Origin: Arthrobacter sp. MAHUQ-56 | GTDB lineage: Bacteria > Actinomycetota > Actinomycetes > Actinomycetales > Micrococcaceae | Assembly: GCF_019710585.1 (NCBI RefSeq) | Contig: NZ_JAIFZQ010000020.1 | Coordinates: 310,001-374,000, forward strand | Reading direction: 5' to 3' | DNA: 64,000 bases | Shown here: positions 1 to 7,702 of the stretch, piece after piece | Layout: every line of letters begins with the position of its first letter | How positions within the stretch are numbered: the first letter of the stretch is position 1 | Translations under genes and position numbers: made by a program | Notes under the pieces: generated by a model | What the model was told of the DNA's origin: nothing | Database searches by the model: none | The model's input: only the letters and a program-made list of their open reading frames with translations

Positions 1-227
1 TACTCGATTCCTTATGGGTTCTCATCGCAGTCAAGCTTCTTTCGCAAAATTGTCATTTTGAATATTCTGTTTTTTATGCGTCTGTCGCTCTTATAACTGT
101 TCTGGTCTTGTATTTCTCGTCCCCATTCTCTATTGAAACATTTCCCGTTGTTACCTCTTTGCAAAGCCTAGCGCTGTTAGTCTTCGTATCTATCCAAAGT
201 AGGAAGAGTCGCTCGTATGATGTCTAA
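1..227 (+). CDS. C-terminal end of a multi-spanning membrane protein (partial)
   Basis: An open frame runs from base 3 without a stop to a TAA at 225-227; the gene starts before the window, so only about 74 residues are visible. Two hydrophobic segments (roughly residues 24-42 and 50-67 of the visible part) end in a short basic tail, as at the C-terminus of a polytopic inner-membrane protein. The stop overlaps the ATG of the downstream acetyltransferase, so the two are probably co-translated. Beside a hexapeptide acetyltransferase and an acyltransferase this could be an O-antigen/exopolysaccharide polymerase or flippase. That is inference from context; no diagnostic motif is in the visible part. 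The GC content is clearly lower than in most of the window. Confidence 0.6.
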   Translation, partial: LDSLWVLIAVKLLSQNCHFEYSVFYASVALITVLVLYFSSPFSIETFPVVTSLQSLALLVFVSIQSRKSRSYDV

Positions 228-762
228 TCGGGAAAGTTTTTTAGCTGATGTAGAACAGTTCATTGGGGTAGGACAACGTCCTTCGGGTTTTCGCCTTGCT
301 AGCAAGGTTCTCTCCGAGCCGGGGCTTATCTTTGTTCTGCTGATGCGGGTTCAAGCCGAGTTGGAGTCGCGGGGGATCTTCTTAATTGCACGGCTTATTC
401 ATTTAGCCAACCTTCGGATTACTGGCGGCGAAGTCGGCCACGGGTGCACTGTTGGTCCTGGTCTTGTAGTCAAACATCCTCTGGGGGTCGTTATCGGGGG
501 CGGGAGCCGGATCGGCTCTCGTTGCATGATCCTTGGAAAGGTGACCCTGGGTGAGCTGCGGCCAAGGTGTGCTGAGAGCGGGAATCGCTACCCTTCCGTC
601 GGAGATGACTGCACGATCGGGACCGGGGCGACCCTATTGGGACCCATCACCGTTGGAAATGATGTGCAAATCGGCGCCCATACATTGGTCATTTCGGATC
701 TTCCCTCTGGAGTTACTGCTGTGGGTGCTCCAGCGAGAATTGTTGGACCTCAAGGATTTTGA
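217..762 (+). CDS. Serine O-acetyltransferase-like hexapeptide-repeat acetyltransferase (polysaccharide locus)
   Basis: 181 residues. The C-terminal two thirds carry imperfect hexapeptide repeats (for example IGGGSRIG, VGDDCTIGTGATLLGPITVG, VGAPARIVG) that build a left-handed beta helix, in the CysE/colanic-acid acetyltransferase style. It would transfer acetyl from acetyl-CoA to a hydroxyl of a sugar or serine. The 181-residue length, without a long CysE N-terminal helical domain, fits the short serine-acetyltransferase homologues found in capsule and exopolysaccharide clusters. The start is the first of two adjacent ATGs (217 and 220), with AGGAAGAG about 8 bases upstream, overlapping the preceding gene. 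Lower GC than the rest of the window suggests transfer with the polysaccharide locus. Substrate unknown. Confidence 0.85.
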   Translation: MMSNRESFLADVEQFIGVGQRPSGFRLASKVLSEPGLIFVLLMRVQAELESRGIFLIARLIHLANLRITGGEVGHGCTVGPGLVVKHPLGVVIGGGSRIGSRCMILGKVTLGELRPRCAESGNRYPSVGDDCTIGTGATLLGPITVGNDVQIGAHTLVISDLPSGVTAVGAPARIVGPQGF

Positions 763-972
763 CGGGTTGTCGTGTTGGCGTTAACTTTCATGTTGAAAGC
801 GGCACGCACATCGACGTCCTGAAATTGCCCCTAGGACCATTATTACGGCAGTGGTTTGTTGTCTGTTGGAGCCGGCCTGACTTCAATAGGTGGACTTTAG
901 GTCCAAAACGAGCGCAAGGTTTTCTCGCTCGAGGTACTGAGAGAGGTGGTTATGAGGACTAAGCTCGGGAGG

Positions 973-1185
973 CCGTCGTAGTGACTACGGACAAGGATGA
1001 AGTGTCCTCGCGAGTGGACAGGGATGCTATTGAGAAGAACCTAGCCGGGATCTGCCGCGATGTCATCGCTGCTCCGCGTGCTCTGGCAGTGTCGAGGTGA
1101 ATTAGTATCTCTAGACGTGTCAAAGTCGGAGACTCGGTGGGCATAGAAGGAGATCATCGCAGCGATTGTGGGTGGATGTGGCTGA
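973..1185 (+). pseudogene. Decayed C-terminal fragment of a MinD/ParA-like ATPase
   Basis: Translated from 973 the sequence reads VVVTTDKDEVSSRVDRDAI followed by a GICRD motif. It closely parallels the C-terminus of the intact ATPase encoded at 6273-7622, which has VITDKDEVSSRVDKDAI then GICRE. After the APR-like position the frame is lost by an indel and a TGA. Homology resumes as a LDVSKSETRW-like stretch (intact gene: LDVLKPETRR), is broken by an internal TAG, and continues as KEIIAAIVGG (intact: KEIAAAIVDG) before a final TGA. Only about the last 70 codons remain. Divergence is spread over all codon positions, so this is an old relic of a paralogue and not a recent copy. Confidence 0.82.
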
Positions 1186-1797
1186 GGCTTCTATTCCGCT
1201 CCGCTCAATCAGCCGTTGTAACGATACCAAGTGGTCCATGAGCGGAAATACAGGTATCGGGTACCCGTGTGCCGAATGCCAGTTCTTCCTAACCTCGGAG
1301 GATGGCGCAACGAAATAGACGGTTTGAGAAAGAGGTTGGCAGAGTTACGGACGAGGATATCCAAGACATCCTCGCACTCATCTGTGAGGCTGGCCCTGTA
1401 AGGAAAGTCGCCGTTATAACACCTGTCGCATTCCGCCCCAAGGCTCCGACCACAATACTGAAGCTGCTGGGGCTGTCGGTGACGAAACTACGGCAATGGG
1501 CCGTCCGCTAGCAAGAACCTCGCGGGTTACCTCATTGTGTTGGGGGGACACTTTTTCTTCAAGACGCGCTGCCGACGCTCTTTTAGTGGCCGGCTACGGG
1601 CCCGGTCGGTTGGTAGTGCTCACTCTTCTGGACTTCCTTATTGTAAGCTTCTAGCGCAGTCTGCATTTCCGATGTCGCTCGCCCAGAGGATGCCCCATTT
1701 CCTCGTTGCCGGTTCTGTTGCTGGTGCAAGCGGCTGCATCCCGTATGCCTCTATATCAAACGAACTTATATGCAAGTCCTAGCAACGCGACGCTAGG

Positions 1798-2142
1798 ATG
1801 CAGCTCCACATGGTGGGGATCAGCGCGGAGTTCCGATCCCACGGCTTCCTCGAATCGCTCCCGGCTAACAGGATCGATGGGAATGGTTGGCGCGTGCGGG
1901 ACAACGCCGCGATGGAGTCCTTCTTCTCGCTGCTGCAAAAGAACGTCTGGGACCGTCACTGGTGGCTCACCATACATACCTCGGACGGGCCATCACGACT
2001 TGGACCGAGCGGACCTACCACCGCCAGCGTAGGCAAAAACCGCTGGGGAAACCATCCATATCGAAATATGAAACAATCAACCGGACTGACCGCGCTTACA
2101 GCGGCCTGAAACCCAGAGTCAACAAAAGCCGCGGCAGTCCCG
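1798..2142 (+). pseudogene. Remnant of an IS3-family transposase (OrfB C-terminus), frameshifted
   Basis: Pieces of the C-terminal integrase-core/tail of an actinobacterial IS3-type OrfB occur in successive frames. A GSMGMVGACG-like piece (about 1870-1900) leads into DNAAMESFFSLLQKNVWDR (about 1902-1955). After another shift comes WTERTYHRQRRQKPLG and a YETI end (about 2000-2075). At least two frameshifts separate these blocks and the upstream catalytic DDE region is absent. The tail after the stop still resembles the 3' end common in such elements. No terminal inverted repeats or target duplication could be delimited. It marks past transposition at the edge of the polysaccharide locus. Confidence 0.8.
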
Positions 2143-2167
2143 AACCTAAGCGTGGGATACTGTTCGC

Positions 2168-3361
2168 ATGATAATGGGGGATCGGGCGCGCCAGCGTGTC
2201 AATATTTCGCTGAACGCCGTCAGAACAATCGCCGCTTTTCTCGTCGTGATCAGTCATTTGCGGGCGTTGTTCTTCGTGGATTTCAGCGACGCCGAGTCCA
2301 AATCAGTCCTAGTGCAAGCGGTGTACTTGGCCGGATCCCTGGGGCATCCGGCGGTGATTGTCTTCTTCGTTCTCAGCGGATACTGGGTTGGCGGAGCAAC
2401 GACCAGGAGCGTCTCAGCTGGTTCGTTCAGTTGGTCCAGATATGGCATTGCGCGACTGAGCCGCTTGTGGCTGGTCTTGGCCCCGGCCATCATCCTTACC
2501 CAACTGCTGGACAGGCTCGGCTCGGAGGTCAACGGGTCTAGCATGGTTTACTCCGGATCACCCGATTACCACACGGTTATCCCGGCAGACGGGCCGGTTC
2601 CAACGCTGGGTGTAGCCGAAACACTCGGAAACTTGTTCTTCGTGCAGTCGATCCACGTGCCCACGCTTGGCACCAACTCACCGCTCTGGTCGCTCGCATA
2701 TGAGTTCTGGTACTATGCCCTGTTCCCCGCTATACTCGTCGCGCTCTCCCGAAGGTTTGAGACTAGGAGCCGAATTGCTTCTGGAATCTTCGTCGTGGTT
2801 GGCGGAATCGTCGCTGGACCGGACGTTCTGCTGATGTTCCCCGCCTGGCTGCTGGGCGCCGGCGTTGGATGGCAGCAGGAACGGGTCGCAGCCCGTGTCT
2901 TTGCCATAAAACTTCGGTCCCTGGCCCTGGCTCGTATGGCGTCAGTGTCCTCTGTGGTTTTTACCAGTATCGCGGTCGTTGCCTTTGGCAGCCGTGTCCA
3001 CGGGTTGGAGCTTATCGTCGCACTGCCTGCCGCTGCTATGGTGGCCCTGTTCTCTGTGAAGCCATCCCGCAGTTTCGTGCTGAAGCCGCTCTCGTCGGCA
3101 GCCGAGTGGTCGTACTCCTTGTACGCGATCCACGTTCCGGTGCTAGCCTTCCTAGCTTCCTTCATTGTTCCAGCTTCCGAGGCGCGCTGGCAGGTCACGG
3201 GCGCCTCTGCTGTGGGATTTGTCGCGGTCCTTTCCGTAGTCGCGGCCTCCGCATACGGAATGTCCTTAGTTACCGAGACGCACACTAAACGTTTGCGAGA
3301 TGGTCTGATCAAACGGCTTAGCGCCAGCAAGGCTATCGCCACCACCATCAGCGGCCGGTAA
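2168..3361 (+). CDS. Acyltransferase 3 family membrane protein (OafA/YrhL-like)
   Basis: 397 residues, polytopic, with the N-terminal signature of the acyltransferase-3 family: LNAVRTIAAFLVVISHLRAL in the first helix, then a FFVLSGY motif near residue 68 and the W-S-L-A-Y-E-F-W-Y-Y segment typical of the sixth helix region. Such proteins O-acylate (usually acetylate) exported sugars from the cytoplasmic face. The neighbouring hexapeptide transferase and membrane protein fit a role in decorating a surface polysaccharide. Starts at 2168 and 2174 (ATG) are both possible; no strong ribosome site is present, perhaps because the region upstream is decayed. The substrate cannot be read from sequence. 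Confidence 0.88.
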   Translation: MIMGDRARQRVNISLNAVRTIAAFLVVISHLRALFFVDFSDAESKSVLVQAVYLAGSLGHPAVIVFFVLSGYWVGGATTRSVSAGSFSWSRYGIARLSRLWLVLAPAIILTQLLDRLGSEVNGSSMVYSGSPDYHTVIPADGPVPTLGVAETLGNLFFVQSIHVPTLGTNSPLWSLAYEFWYYALFPAILVALSRRFETRSRIASGIFVVVGGIVAGPDVLLMFPAWLLGAGVGWQQERVAARVFAIKLRSLALARMASVSSVVFTSIAVVAFGSRVHGLELIVALPAAAMVALFSVKPSRSFVLKPLSSAAEWSYSLYAIHVPVLAFLASFIVPASEARWQVTGASAVGFVAVLSVVAASAYGMSLVTETHTKRLRDGLIKRLSASKAIATTISGR

Positions 3362-3481
3362 TGGGCAGGTCGTACGGGACCAGGAATTACACATTCGTGA
3401 TCGCCCAGGCGAGGTTGATTCCGCCCCCCGCCGGCAGGTAAGCGGCAGCGAACGGGTAGGCCATGTCACTCCCGGCAGTCG

Positions 3482-3574
3482 GGCATGGAGCTGCAGCTAG
3501 TCGAAGTTGACCCGGCGCAGGTCGATGTTGTCCACGGAGCGGACCAGCAGCATCACGTCGAAGTCGCCGCCCAC
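3482..3574 (-). pseudogene. Fragment of an Lrp/AsnC regulator gene (ghost copy)
   Basis: About 93 bases match the intact Lrp/AsnC gene of this window (around 19205-19297, same orientation) with roughly 90 percent identity and one single-base indel. The match covers the region encoding the GGDFDVILLVRAVDNIDLRR part of the effector domain. Nothing of the DNA-binding end is left. It sits directly against a short stretch resembling the E1alpha gene (next entry). The identity is by eye and should be treated as approximate. Confidence 0.75.
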
Positions 3575-3640
3575 CCACCTACCGCGACGCCGTGGCGGTC
3601 GTCAGGACCTCCGGCGTGGACCCCGCCGTGCCGGGCATGA
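3572..3640 (+). pseudogene. Possible fragment of a 2-oxoacid dehydrogenase E1alpha gene
   Basis: From 3572 the bases CCACCTACCGCGACGCCGT are identical to the intact E1alpha gene near 22933. The translation TYRDAVAVVRTSGVDP parallels TYRDAVAVMTRGVDP there, with drift and an extra codon after the first 20 bases. The fragment lies head-to-head against the lrp fragment, the same relative orientation as the intact lrp and E1alpha genes, but with everything between them missing. The match is short, so the call is tentative. Confidence 0.45.
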
Positions 3641-3827
3641 AGGCGCTCACCGCTCTCCCTCGACTGACCCCAACTTTCCGCAAGGACTGGCGCAGTTCGG
3701 CAAGACCCACGCGAGGGTTTACATAGGTTATCCGCAGATCCGGATTCCCTGCTTGCCGGCCATGTTCCCATGGTTAAAACGCTGCCGAGTTCCTGGCACT
3801 CGGGCGGCCACTATTGGGGGATTCATA

Positions 3828-4745
3828 TTGGCAAAACATTTGGCGCGGGCTGCTGTCCGCCGTAAGGAGCAGCACCGTCGCCGTGCCGCACGCCTGGTTA
3901 TCAGCACAGGCACCGCTGTTCTCGCCGTCCTTGCCGTCGGGCTCCAGGCGGACGGCTCCGTCTCCGCTTCCGGCCACGCGCCCGGCAGCACTGGGACCGC
4001 ACCAGCCGCCGCCACGGGGATTGGACAGAATCCCGAATCAACCTCCGCTGCCCTGTCCGCTTCGGCGGAGGCGCGGCTGGCTTACACCCGTCCGATGGTG
4101 CGCACCGAAGCCAGGAAAGAGACCGCCAAAATCAAAGTGTCCTCCACCCCGGTGCGGCCGGCTGCTGGGACTTTGGAGGCGCCGCTGGAATCGCTTGCGC
4201 CAAGTTCGCCTTTCGGTCTCCGGACCAGTCCCATCACCGGATCTGCGGGAGAGTTCCACTGGGGACTTGACTTCTCCGCAGCCTGCGGAACGGGGGTCTA
4301 CGCCGCGGACGCCGGAGTGGTGCGGGCAGTGGGCTGGCACCCCTGGGGCGGCGGCAACAGGGTGGAAATCGACCACGGCAATGGGCTGATCACCACCTAC
4401 AACCACCTTGCGGGAATCGCGGTCCGTCGCGGACAGACCGTGCAGGCCTCGGAACTTATCGCCCAAGTAGGGACTACGGGTGCGTCAACAGGGTGCCACC
4501 TCCACTTCGAAACGATCCTCAACGGCACCTACACCGACCCAGCCAAATGGATGCTGCAGCCCCTCCACCCCGCTTCGATCTCCAGCGACACAAAGATGAC
4601 GGACTACCAGAAGGAAAACCCGGCCGCGAATTCGGTCTCTTGGACCGTGCCGAGCGCCTCCCCGCTGAACAGCAACGCAGCCGCGGCGGACGCACAGAGC
4701 AAAGCAACGGGTGCCGCCAAGGAACAGGGCAAGGCAAACAAGTAG
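3828..4745 (+). CDS. M23-family metallopeptidase (secreted peptidoglycan hydrolase)
   Basis: 305 residues from a TTG at 3828, preceded by GGGGG with good spacing; an in-frame extension to 3507 exists but runs through gene debris, so I reject it. Residues 1-45 form an export signal: a basic n-region (HLARAAVRRKEQHRRRAAR) then a hydrophobic stretch. A Ser/Ala/Pro-rich linker follows. The C-terminal lysostaphin-type domain has FHWGLDF (zinc ligands H and D) and CHLHFET (HxH), with GLRTSP at its start. It should cleave peptide cross-bridges in the cell wall, as a hydrolase or remodelling enzyme. The tail is Ala/Lys-rich. A diverged relic of a second M23 gene is at 14417-14503. Confidence 0.9.
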   Translation: MAKHLARAAVRRKEQHRRRAARLVISTGTAVLAVLAVGLQADGSVSASGHAPGSTGTAPAAATGIGQNPESTSAALSASAEARLAYTRPMVRTEARKETAKIKVSSTPVRPAAGTLEAPLESLAPSSPFGLRTSPITGSAGEFHWGLDFSAACGTGVYAADAGVVRAVGWHPWGGGNRVEIDHGNGLITTYNHLAGIAVRRGQTVQASELIAQVGTTGASTGCHLHFETILNGTYTDPAKWMLQPLHPASISSDTKMTDYQKENPAANSVSWTVPSASPLNSNAAAADAQSKATGAAKEQGKANK

Positions 4746-4909
4746 CCCGTACCCCCATCGAGCGCGGGACCGTCCGAGCAGGGTCTGTCTCGGCCGTACA
4801 GCCGCCACATCCATGCCCCACGCCCGCCTGCGTCCACGGAACTCCAACACCGCGCAGGTACAATCGAGCCCAGTCGGAACGCACTGCTTGTCGGAGGTAT
4901 GGAGAAACA

Positions 4910-5737
4910 ATGTCGGAATGGCTCGAAGTCGGTGAAGACAACCACGTTCTGGTTACGGAGGGTTCGCTGCTGAACACCGGTTTGGTTATCGGTGCGGAGC
5001 GGGCAATGGTCATCGATACGGGCTGCGGCCCTCGGCAGGGACGCGAAATCCTGGACGCGGTGAGGGCAAAAACCCAGCTGCCGCTCGTCGTCGTCAACAC
5101 CCATGCCCACTACGACCACTTTTTCGGTAATGCGGTGTTTGCAGAGGCTGGTGTCACCGAATTCTGGGCCCACCGGAACTGTGCCACCGAGATCGACGAG
5201 CGCGGTGACCTGCAGCGGCGCTTTGTGGGAACGCTTGAACCGGAGATGTCCGCCGGGGAGGGGCGCAACGTGGAACTCGTGGTGCCCAACGCCATAGTCA
5301 AGGACCAGCCCGTCCTGGTTGACTTGGGCGGACTCACCGCAACCCTTTTCTACCTTGGCAGGGGCCATACAGATGGCGACCTCCTGGTGGGTACCTCCAC
5401 CACTCTTTACGTGGGCGACTTGGTGGAGCAGGGCGCACACCCATCCTTCGAGGACTCCTACCCGGAGGAGTGGGCGGACGTGCTCCGGCACATCTCCGCT
5501 CTGCGCCACCGCTATGAGTTCCTGATCCCGGGTCACGGGACGCCCTGCAGCGACCAATTCGTTAAGACCATGGCCAACACCATGACCACTGCCGTCCGAC
5601 AGGCCCGGCAGTCCATCCGCGACATGCCCAGCGATGCCACGAAGGCCATCCCTGTCTTGCCGTACGGTCCGGAACAATCGCGCTGGTTCATTAAGCGCCT
5701 GCAGGAGAACTGGCGCGCAAGCCAAGGCGTTCAGTAA
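4910..5737 (+). CDS. MBL-fold metallo-hydrolase
   Basis: 275 residues. THAHYDH near residue 64 is the HxHxDH zinc signature of the metallo-beta-lactamase fold. GRGHTDGD supplies the next histidine, VGDLV the bridging aspartate, and LIPGHGTP the final histidine. The general shape resembles stand-alone MBL hydrolases of the quinoprotein-associated or beta-lactamase-like group. It has no signal peptide, which argues against a secreted beta-lactamase. The ATG at 4910 has GGAG just upstream, although the open frame extends further 5' in the frame of the preceding gene's flank. Substrate unknown; cytoplasmic. Confidence 0.88.
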   Translation: MSEWLEVGEDNHVLVTEGSLLNTGLVIGAERAMVIDTGCGPRQGREILDAVRAKTQLPLVVVNTHAHYDHFFGNAVFAEAGVTEFWAHRNCATEIDERGDLQRRFVGTLEPEMSAGEGRNVELVVPNAIVKDQPVLVDLGGLTATLFYLGRGHTDGDLLVGTSTTLYVGDLVEQGAHPSFEDSYPEEWADVLRHISALRHRYEFLIPGHGTPCSDQFVKTMANTMTTAVRQARQSIRDMPSDATKAIPVLPYGPEQSRWFIKRLQENWRASQGVQ

Positions 5738-5741
5738 CAGG

Positions 5742-5768
5742 AGCCTGCGCCAGGGAAAGCCGCAGGCT
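5742..5768 (+). terminator. Hairpin downstream of the MBL-fold gene
   Basis: AGCCTGCG at 5742-5749 pairs perfectly with CGCAGGCT at 5761-5768 across an 11-base loop, five bases after the stop codon of the hydrolase. No T-run follows, so efficiency as an intrinsic terminator is uncertain. Confidence 0.45.
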
Positions 5769-5834
5769 AAAACCACTGCTGGGAGGCCCTTGTGTTTGTA
5801 ACATTGGCGTTGCAGGCTGCAGGCTGCAGGGTAC

Positions 5835-5851
5835 TTGACCAAATTTGTCAA
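5835..5851. promoter_or_regulatory. Palindrome TTGAC-N7-GTCAA in the promoter of small-membrane-protein pair 1
   Basis: TTGAC CAAATTT GTCAA is a perfect 5+5 inverted repeat 22 bases before the first small membrane gene's ATG. The same palindrome with the same 7-base spacer occurs before the paralogous pair at 18769-18785. In both places TTGTCA (overlapping the right arm) is followed after 17 bases by TTTGGT or TTAGGT, which could be the -35 and -10 boxes. The palindrome is therefore probably an operator overlapping the -35. The cognate regulator is unknown. Confidence 0.6.
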
Positions 5852-5873
5852 TTTCGTTGACGCGTGGTTTGGT

Positions 5874-6053
5874 ATGAGGGGTCCACTATCACCAACGGAG
5901 GCTGTTGTGGCGTTTTCAGACTATGCTTTTGCGCTCTGCGCGTTGCTCGGCACCCTGTTGTTTCCCTTTGTGGTCCTTTACCAGATGCTGCGGCTCAAGC
6001 GCCGCGCGCTCCGGATTCCAGTCCGTTCCGCACCCCGAGGTACCAACTCCTAG
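5874..6053 (+). CDS. Small single-span membrane protein, copy 1
   Basis: 59 residues from ATG 5874; a GTG at 5910 would give a shorter form. One transmembrane helix (AFALCALLGTLLFPFVVLYQ) is followed by a strongly basic cytoplasmic patch (RLKRRAL). It is clearly homologous to the protein at 18815-18991, which has ALCALMGTLLVPFVVL and RRKRRAL in the same places. It is followed after one base by a second tiny gene that is also duplicated. No known family recognised. Function unknown; the conservation of the pair and its promoter suggests a functional two-protein membrane unit. Confidence 0.75.
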   Translation: MRGPLSPTEAVVAFSDYAFALCALLGTLLFPFVVLYQMLRLKRRALRIPVRSAPRGTNS

Positions 6054-6054
6054 T

Positions 6055-6174
6055 ATGCCGTACATCGATATCAACCCCCACAGAAGCCGCCCCAAGTGGG
6101 TGGGCTACACGGTGCTTGCCGTCCTCATGGTGCTAACGGTTGCGGTGGTCGCGGCCGCACTTACCCACCGCTGA
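6055..6174 (+). CDS. Small membrane protein with conserved MPYIDINPH start, copy 1
   Basis: 39 residues: MPYIDINPHRSRPKW, then one helix (VLAVLMVLTVAVVAAAL). The copy at 18994-19113 begins MPYVDINPH and keeps RPKW and the helix. The ATG lies one base after the TAG of the preceding small gene, so translation is probably coupled. The short polar N-terminus with Asp, Asn and His is conserved better than the helix, so it is probably the functional part. No family recognised. Most automated gene calls would miss it because of size. Confidence 0.75.
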   Translation: MPYIDINPHRSRPKWVGYTVLAVLMVLTVAVVAAALTHR

Positions 6175-6272
6175 ATAGACAGCCCGGCTGAGCAACCCGG
6201 CTCCAGCACTTAGACTTACTGTTTGAACCAAGTGCCGCAGAAACAGTTTGCCGAGCGTCCGGGGGGACAAAC

Positions 6273-7622
6273 ATGCCAGATCCGGCGGAGCAGAATGCAG
6301 GCGCCCACGCAGAGGATGCAGGGCAGCCCGAGCTGCGCCGACGCCGCGACCTTCGTCGCGCCGACGGTTCAGTTCAGGACGCCTGGACAGGAACCATGTC
6401 AACCGTAAACCCTTCCCCTTCAAGTTCCACCGCGGCCGGAGGGCCTGTCACGCGCCGCACGTCCTGGGCGGAAGCGGCCGCGGCAGCCGATGCCACCAAG
6501 CCGTCGCACGCACCTGCGTCTGCATCCGCTGCCCCTGCCGTGGATGCCGCTCCGGCTGATGGCGTGCCTGTGCCTGTTGCCTTTGGCGATCAATCTGGTT
6601 CCAGGGACCCGGTGGTCCCGGAGGCCCCCGCCCAGGAGCCTTCCTTCCGCCGCAGCCGGCCCACCGTGGCCGAGCCGATCTCCGAAAGCCCCATGCCGGA
6701 CTTCATCAGCTCGCCCGGACTGTTCGTCAAGGAGCAGAAGCCACGTCCCGTGGGCGGCTTCCGCGGTGCGCTGTACAACCTGACCGGCGGCGCGTGGAAC
6801 CTGGGGCCCGGTCCCAAGCAGCGCCAGGAGGACGAGCTGGGGCGCAGGATTTCGCGGCAGCTGCAGGGCAGCTACAACACCGCCATCCTGAGCCTCAAGG
6901 GCGGGATCGGCAAGACCTCCACCACGGTGGGCGTGGGCCTGACCCTGGCCGAATACCGTGGCGATGCGCCCTGCGCCATCGACGCCAACCCGGACTCGGG
7001 GGACCTGGTGGAGCGCGCGCTGGGCGAGGGGATCTACCAGCAGTCCAGCCCGCGGACCATCACGGACCTGCTCAGGAACATCGAATCCATCGATTCGCTG
7101 ACGGCCCTGGCGCGCTATATGCACCACGCTGGCCGGCTGCACTTGATCGCGGGGGAGCAGGACCCGGAGGTCTCGGACTCGCTGACCGCGGAGGAGTACC
7201 TGCGCATCCGGAAGCTCATTTCCAGCTACTACTCCGTGGCGCTGACCGACTGCGGCACCGGCGTGACCCATAACGCGATGAGCGGGATTTTGCAGTCGGC
7301 CGACAACCTGGTGATCGCTGCCGGCTACGCGGTGTCCGGCGCCAAGCGTGCCCGCAGCACCCTGCACTGGCTGGCCAGCCACGGCTACGAGGACCTGGCC
7401 CGGAACGCCATTGTGGTGATCACGGACAAGGACGAGGTGTCCTCCCGGGTGGACAAGGATGCGATCCAGGAGCACCTGTCGGGGATCTGCCGCGAACTCA
7501 TCGCCGTGCCGCACGACCGGGGCGTGGCCGACGGGGACCTGGTGACCCTTGATGTGCTGAAGCCGGAGACGCGGCGGGCCTACAAGGAGATCGCCGCCGC
7601 TATTGTGGACGGGTACCAATAG
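6273..7622 (+). CDS. MinD/ParA-like P-loop ATPase with long disordered N-terminus
   Basis: 449 residues, ATG with a GGGGGGA site. Residues 1 to about 200 are Ala/Pro/Ser-rich and low complexity. The C-terminal half is a SIMIBI ATPase with the deviant Walker A KGGIGKTSTT near residue 210 and IDANPDSGDL just after. A TDCGTG motif occupies the place of the usual Walker B D-x-x-x-G, and VITDKDEVSSRVD lies near the end. Similar proteins are annotated as chromosome-partitioning or type VII-associated MinD-like ATPases. No ParB or centromere repeats are nearby, so plasmid partition is unlikely. It heads the kinase-lipoprotein-protease block and may position or power that system at the membrane. A dead relative lies at 973-1185. 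Confidence 0.85.
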   Translation: MPDPAEQNAGAHAEDAGQPELRRRRDLRRADGSVQDAWTGTMSTVNPSPSSSTAAGGPVTRRTSWAEAAAAADATKPSHAPASASAAPAVDAAPADGVPVPVAFGDQSGSRDPVVPEAPAQEPSFRRSRPTVAEPISESPMPDFISSPGLFVKEQKPRPVGGFRGALYNLTGGAWNLGPGPKQRQEDELGRRISRQLQGSYNTAILSLKGGIGKTSTTVGVGLTLAEYRGDAPCAIDANPDSGDLVERALGEGIYQQSSPRTITDLLRNIESIDSLTALARYMHHAGRLHLIAGEQDPEVSDSLTAEEYLRIRKLISSYYSVALTDCGTGVTHNAMSGILQSADNLVIAAGYAVSGAKRARSTLHWLASHGYEDLARNAIVVITDKDEVSSRVDKDAIQEHLSGICRELIAVPHDRGVADGDLVTLDVLKPETRRAYKEIAAAIVDGYQ

Positions 7623-7702
7623 ACCGCGCAAAGCAGAAGCTGTGAAAACCTGGGCGAAGCCGTGCCTATGTTTTTGCCCGGGTCCAGGAACAGGAGGTGA
7701 GA

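Larger units (their letters stand above)
763..2167. other. Degenerate interval with gene wreckage
   Basis: About 1.4 kb between two polysaccharide genes with no convincing intact gene. It contains the ParA-like fragment at 973-1185 and the IS3-type remnant at 1798-2142, both described separately. The stretches 763-972 and 1186-1797 show only short open frames. One (1302-1511, 69 residues) has GGAGG directly abutting its ATG and no recognisable domain. Base composition drifts and frames break often, as in decaying DNA. I see no RNA gene here. Confidence 0.6.

Noticed and set aside
1302..1511. 69-residue open frame
   Set aside because: GGAGG directly abuts the ATG, no recognisable domain, and it lies in decaying DNA.
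3640..3827. Possible c-di-AMP (ydaO-type) riboswitch before the M23 gene
   Set aside because: Actinobacterial wall hydrolase genes often have one, but the conserved GGTGAA and flanking motifs are absent; only a short stem is present.
4604..5851. 415-residue minus-strand frame opposite the MBL-fold gene
   Set aside because: Shadow of a clear gene with intact zinc motif on the plus strand.
6273..7622. Plasmid or prophage partition gene
   Set aside because: No ParB, no centromere repeats, no phage or plasmid genes nearby.
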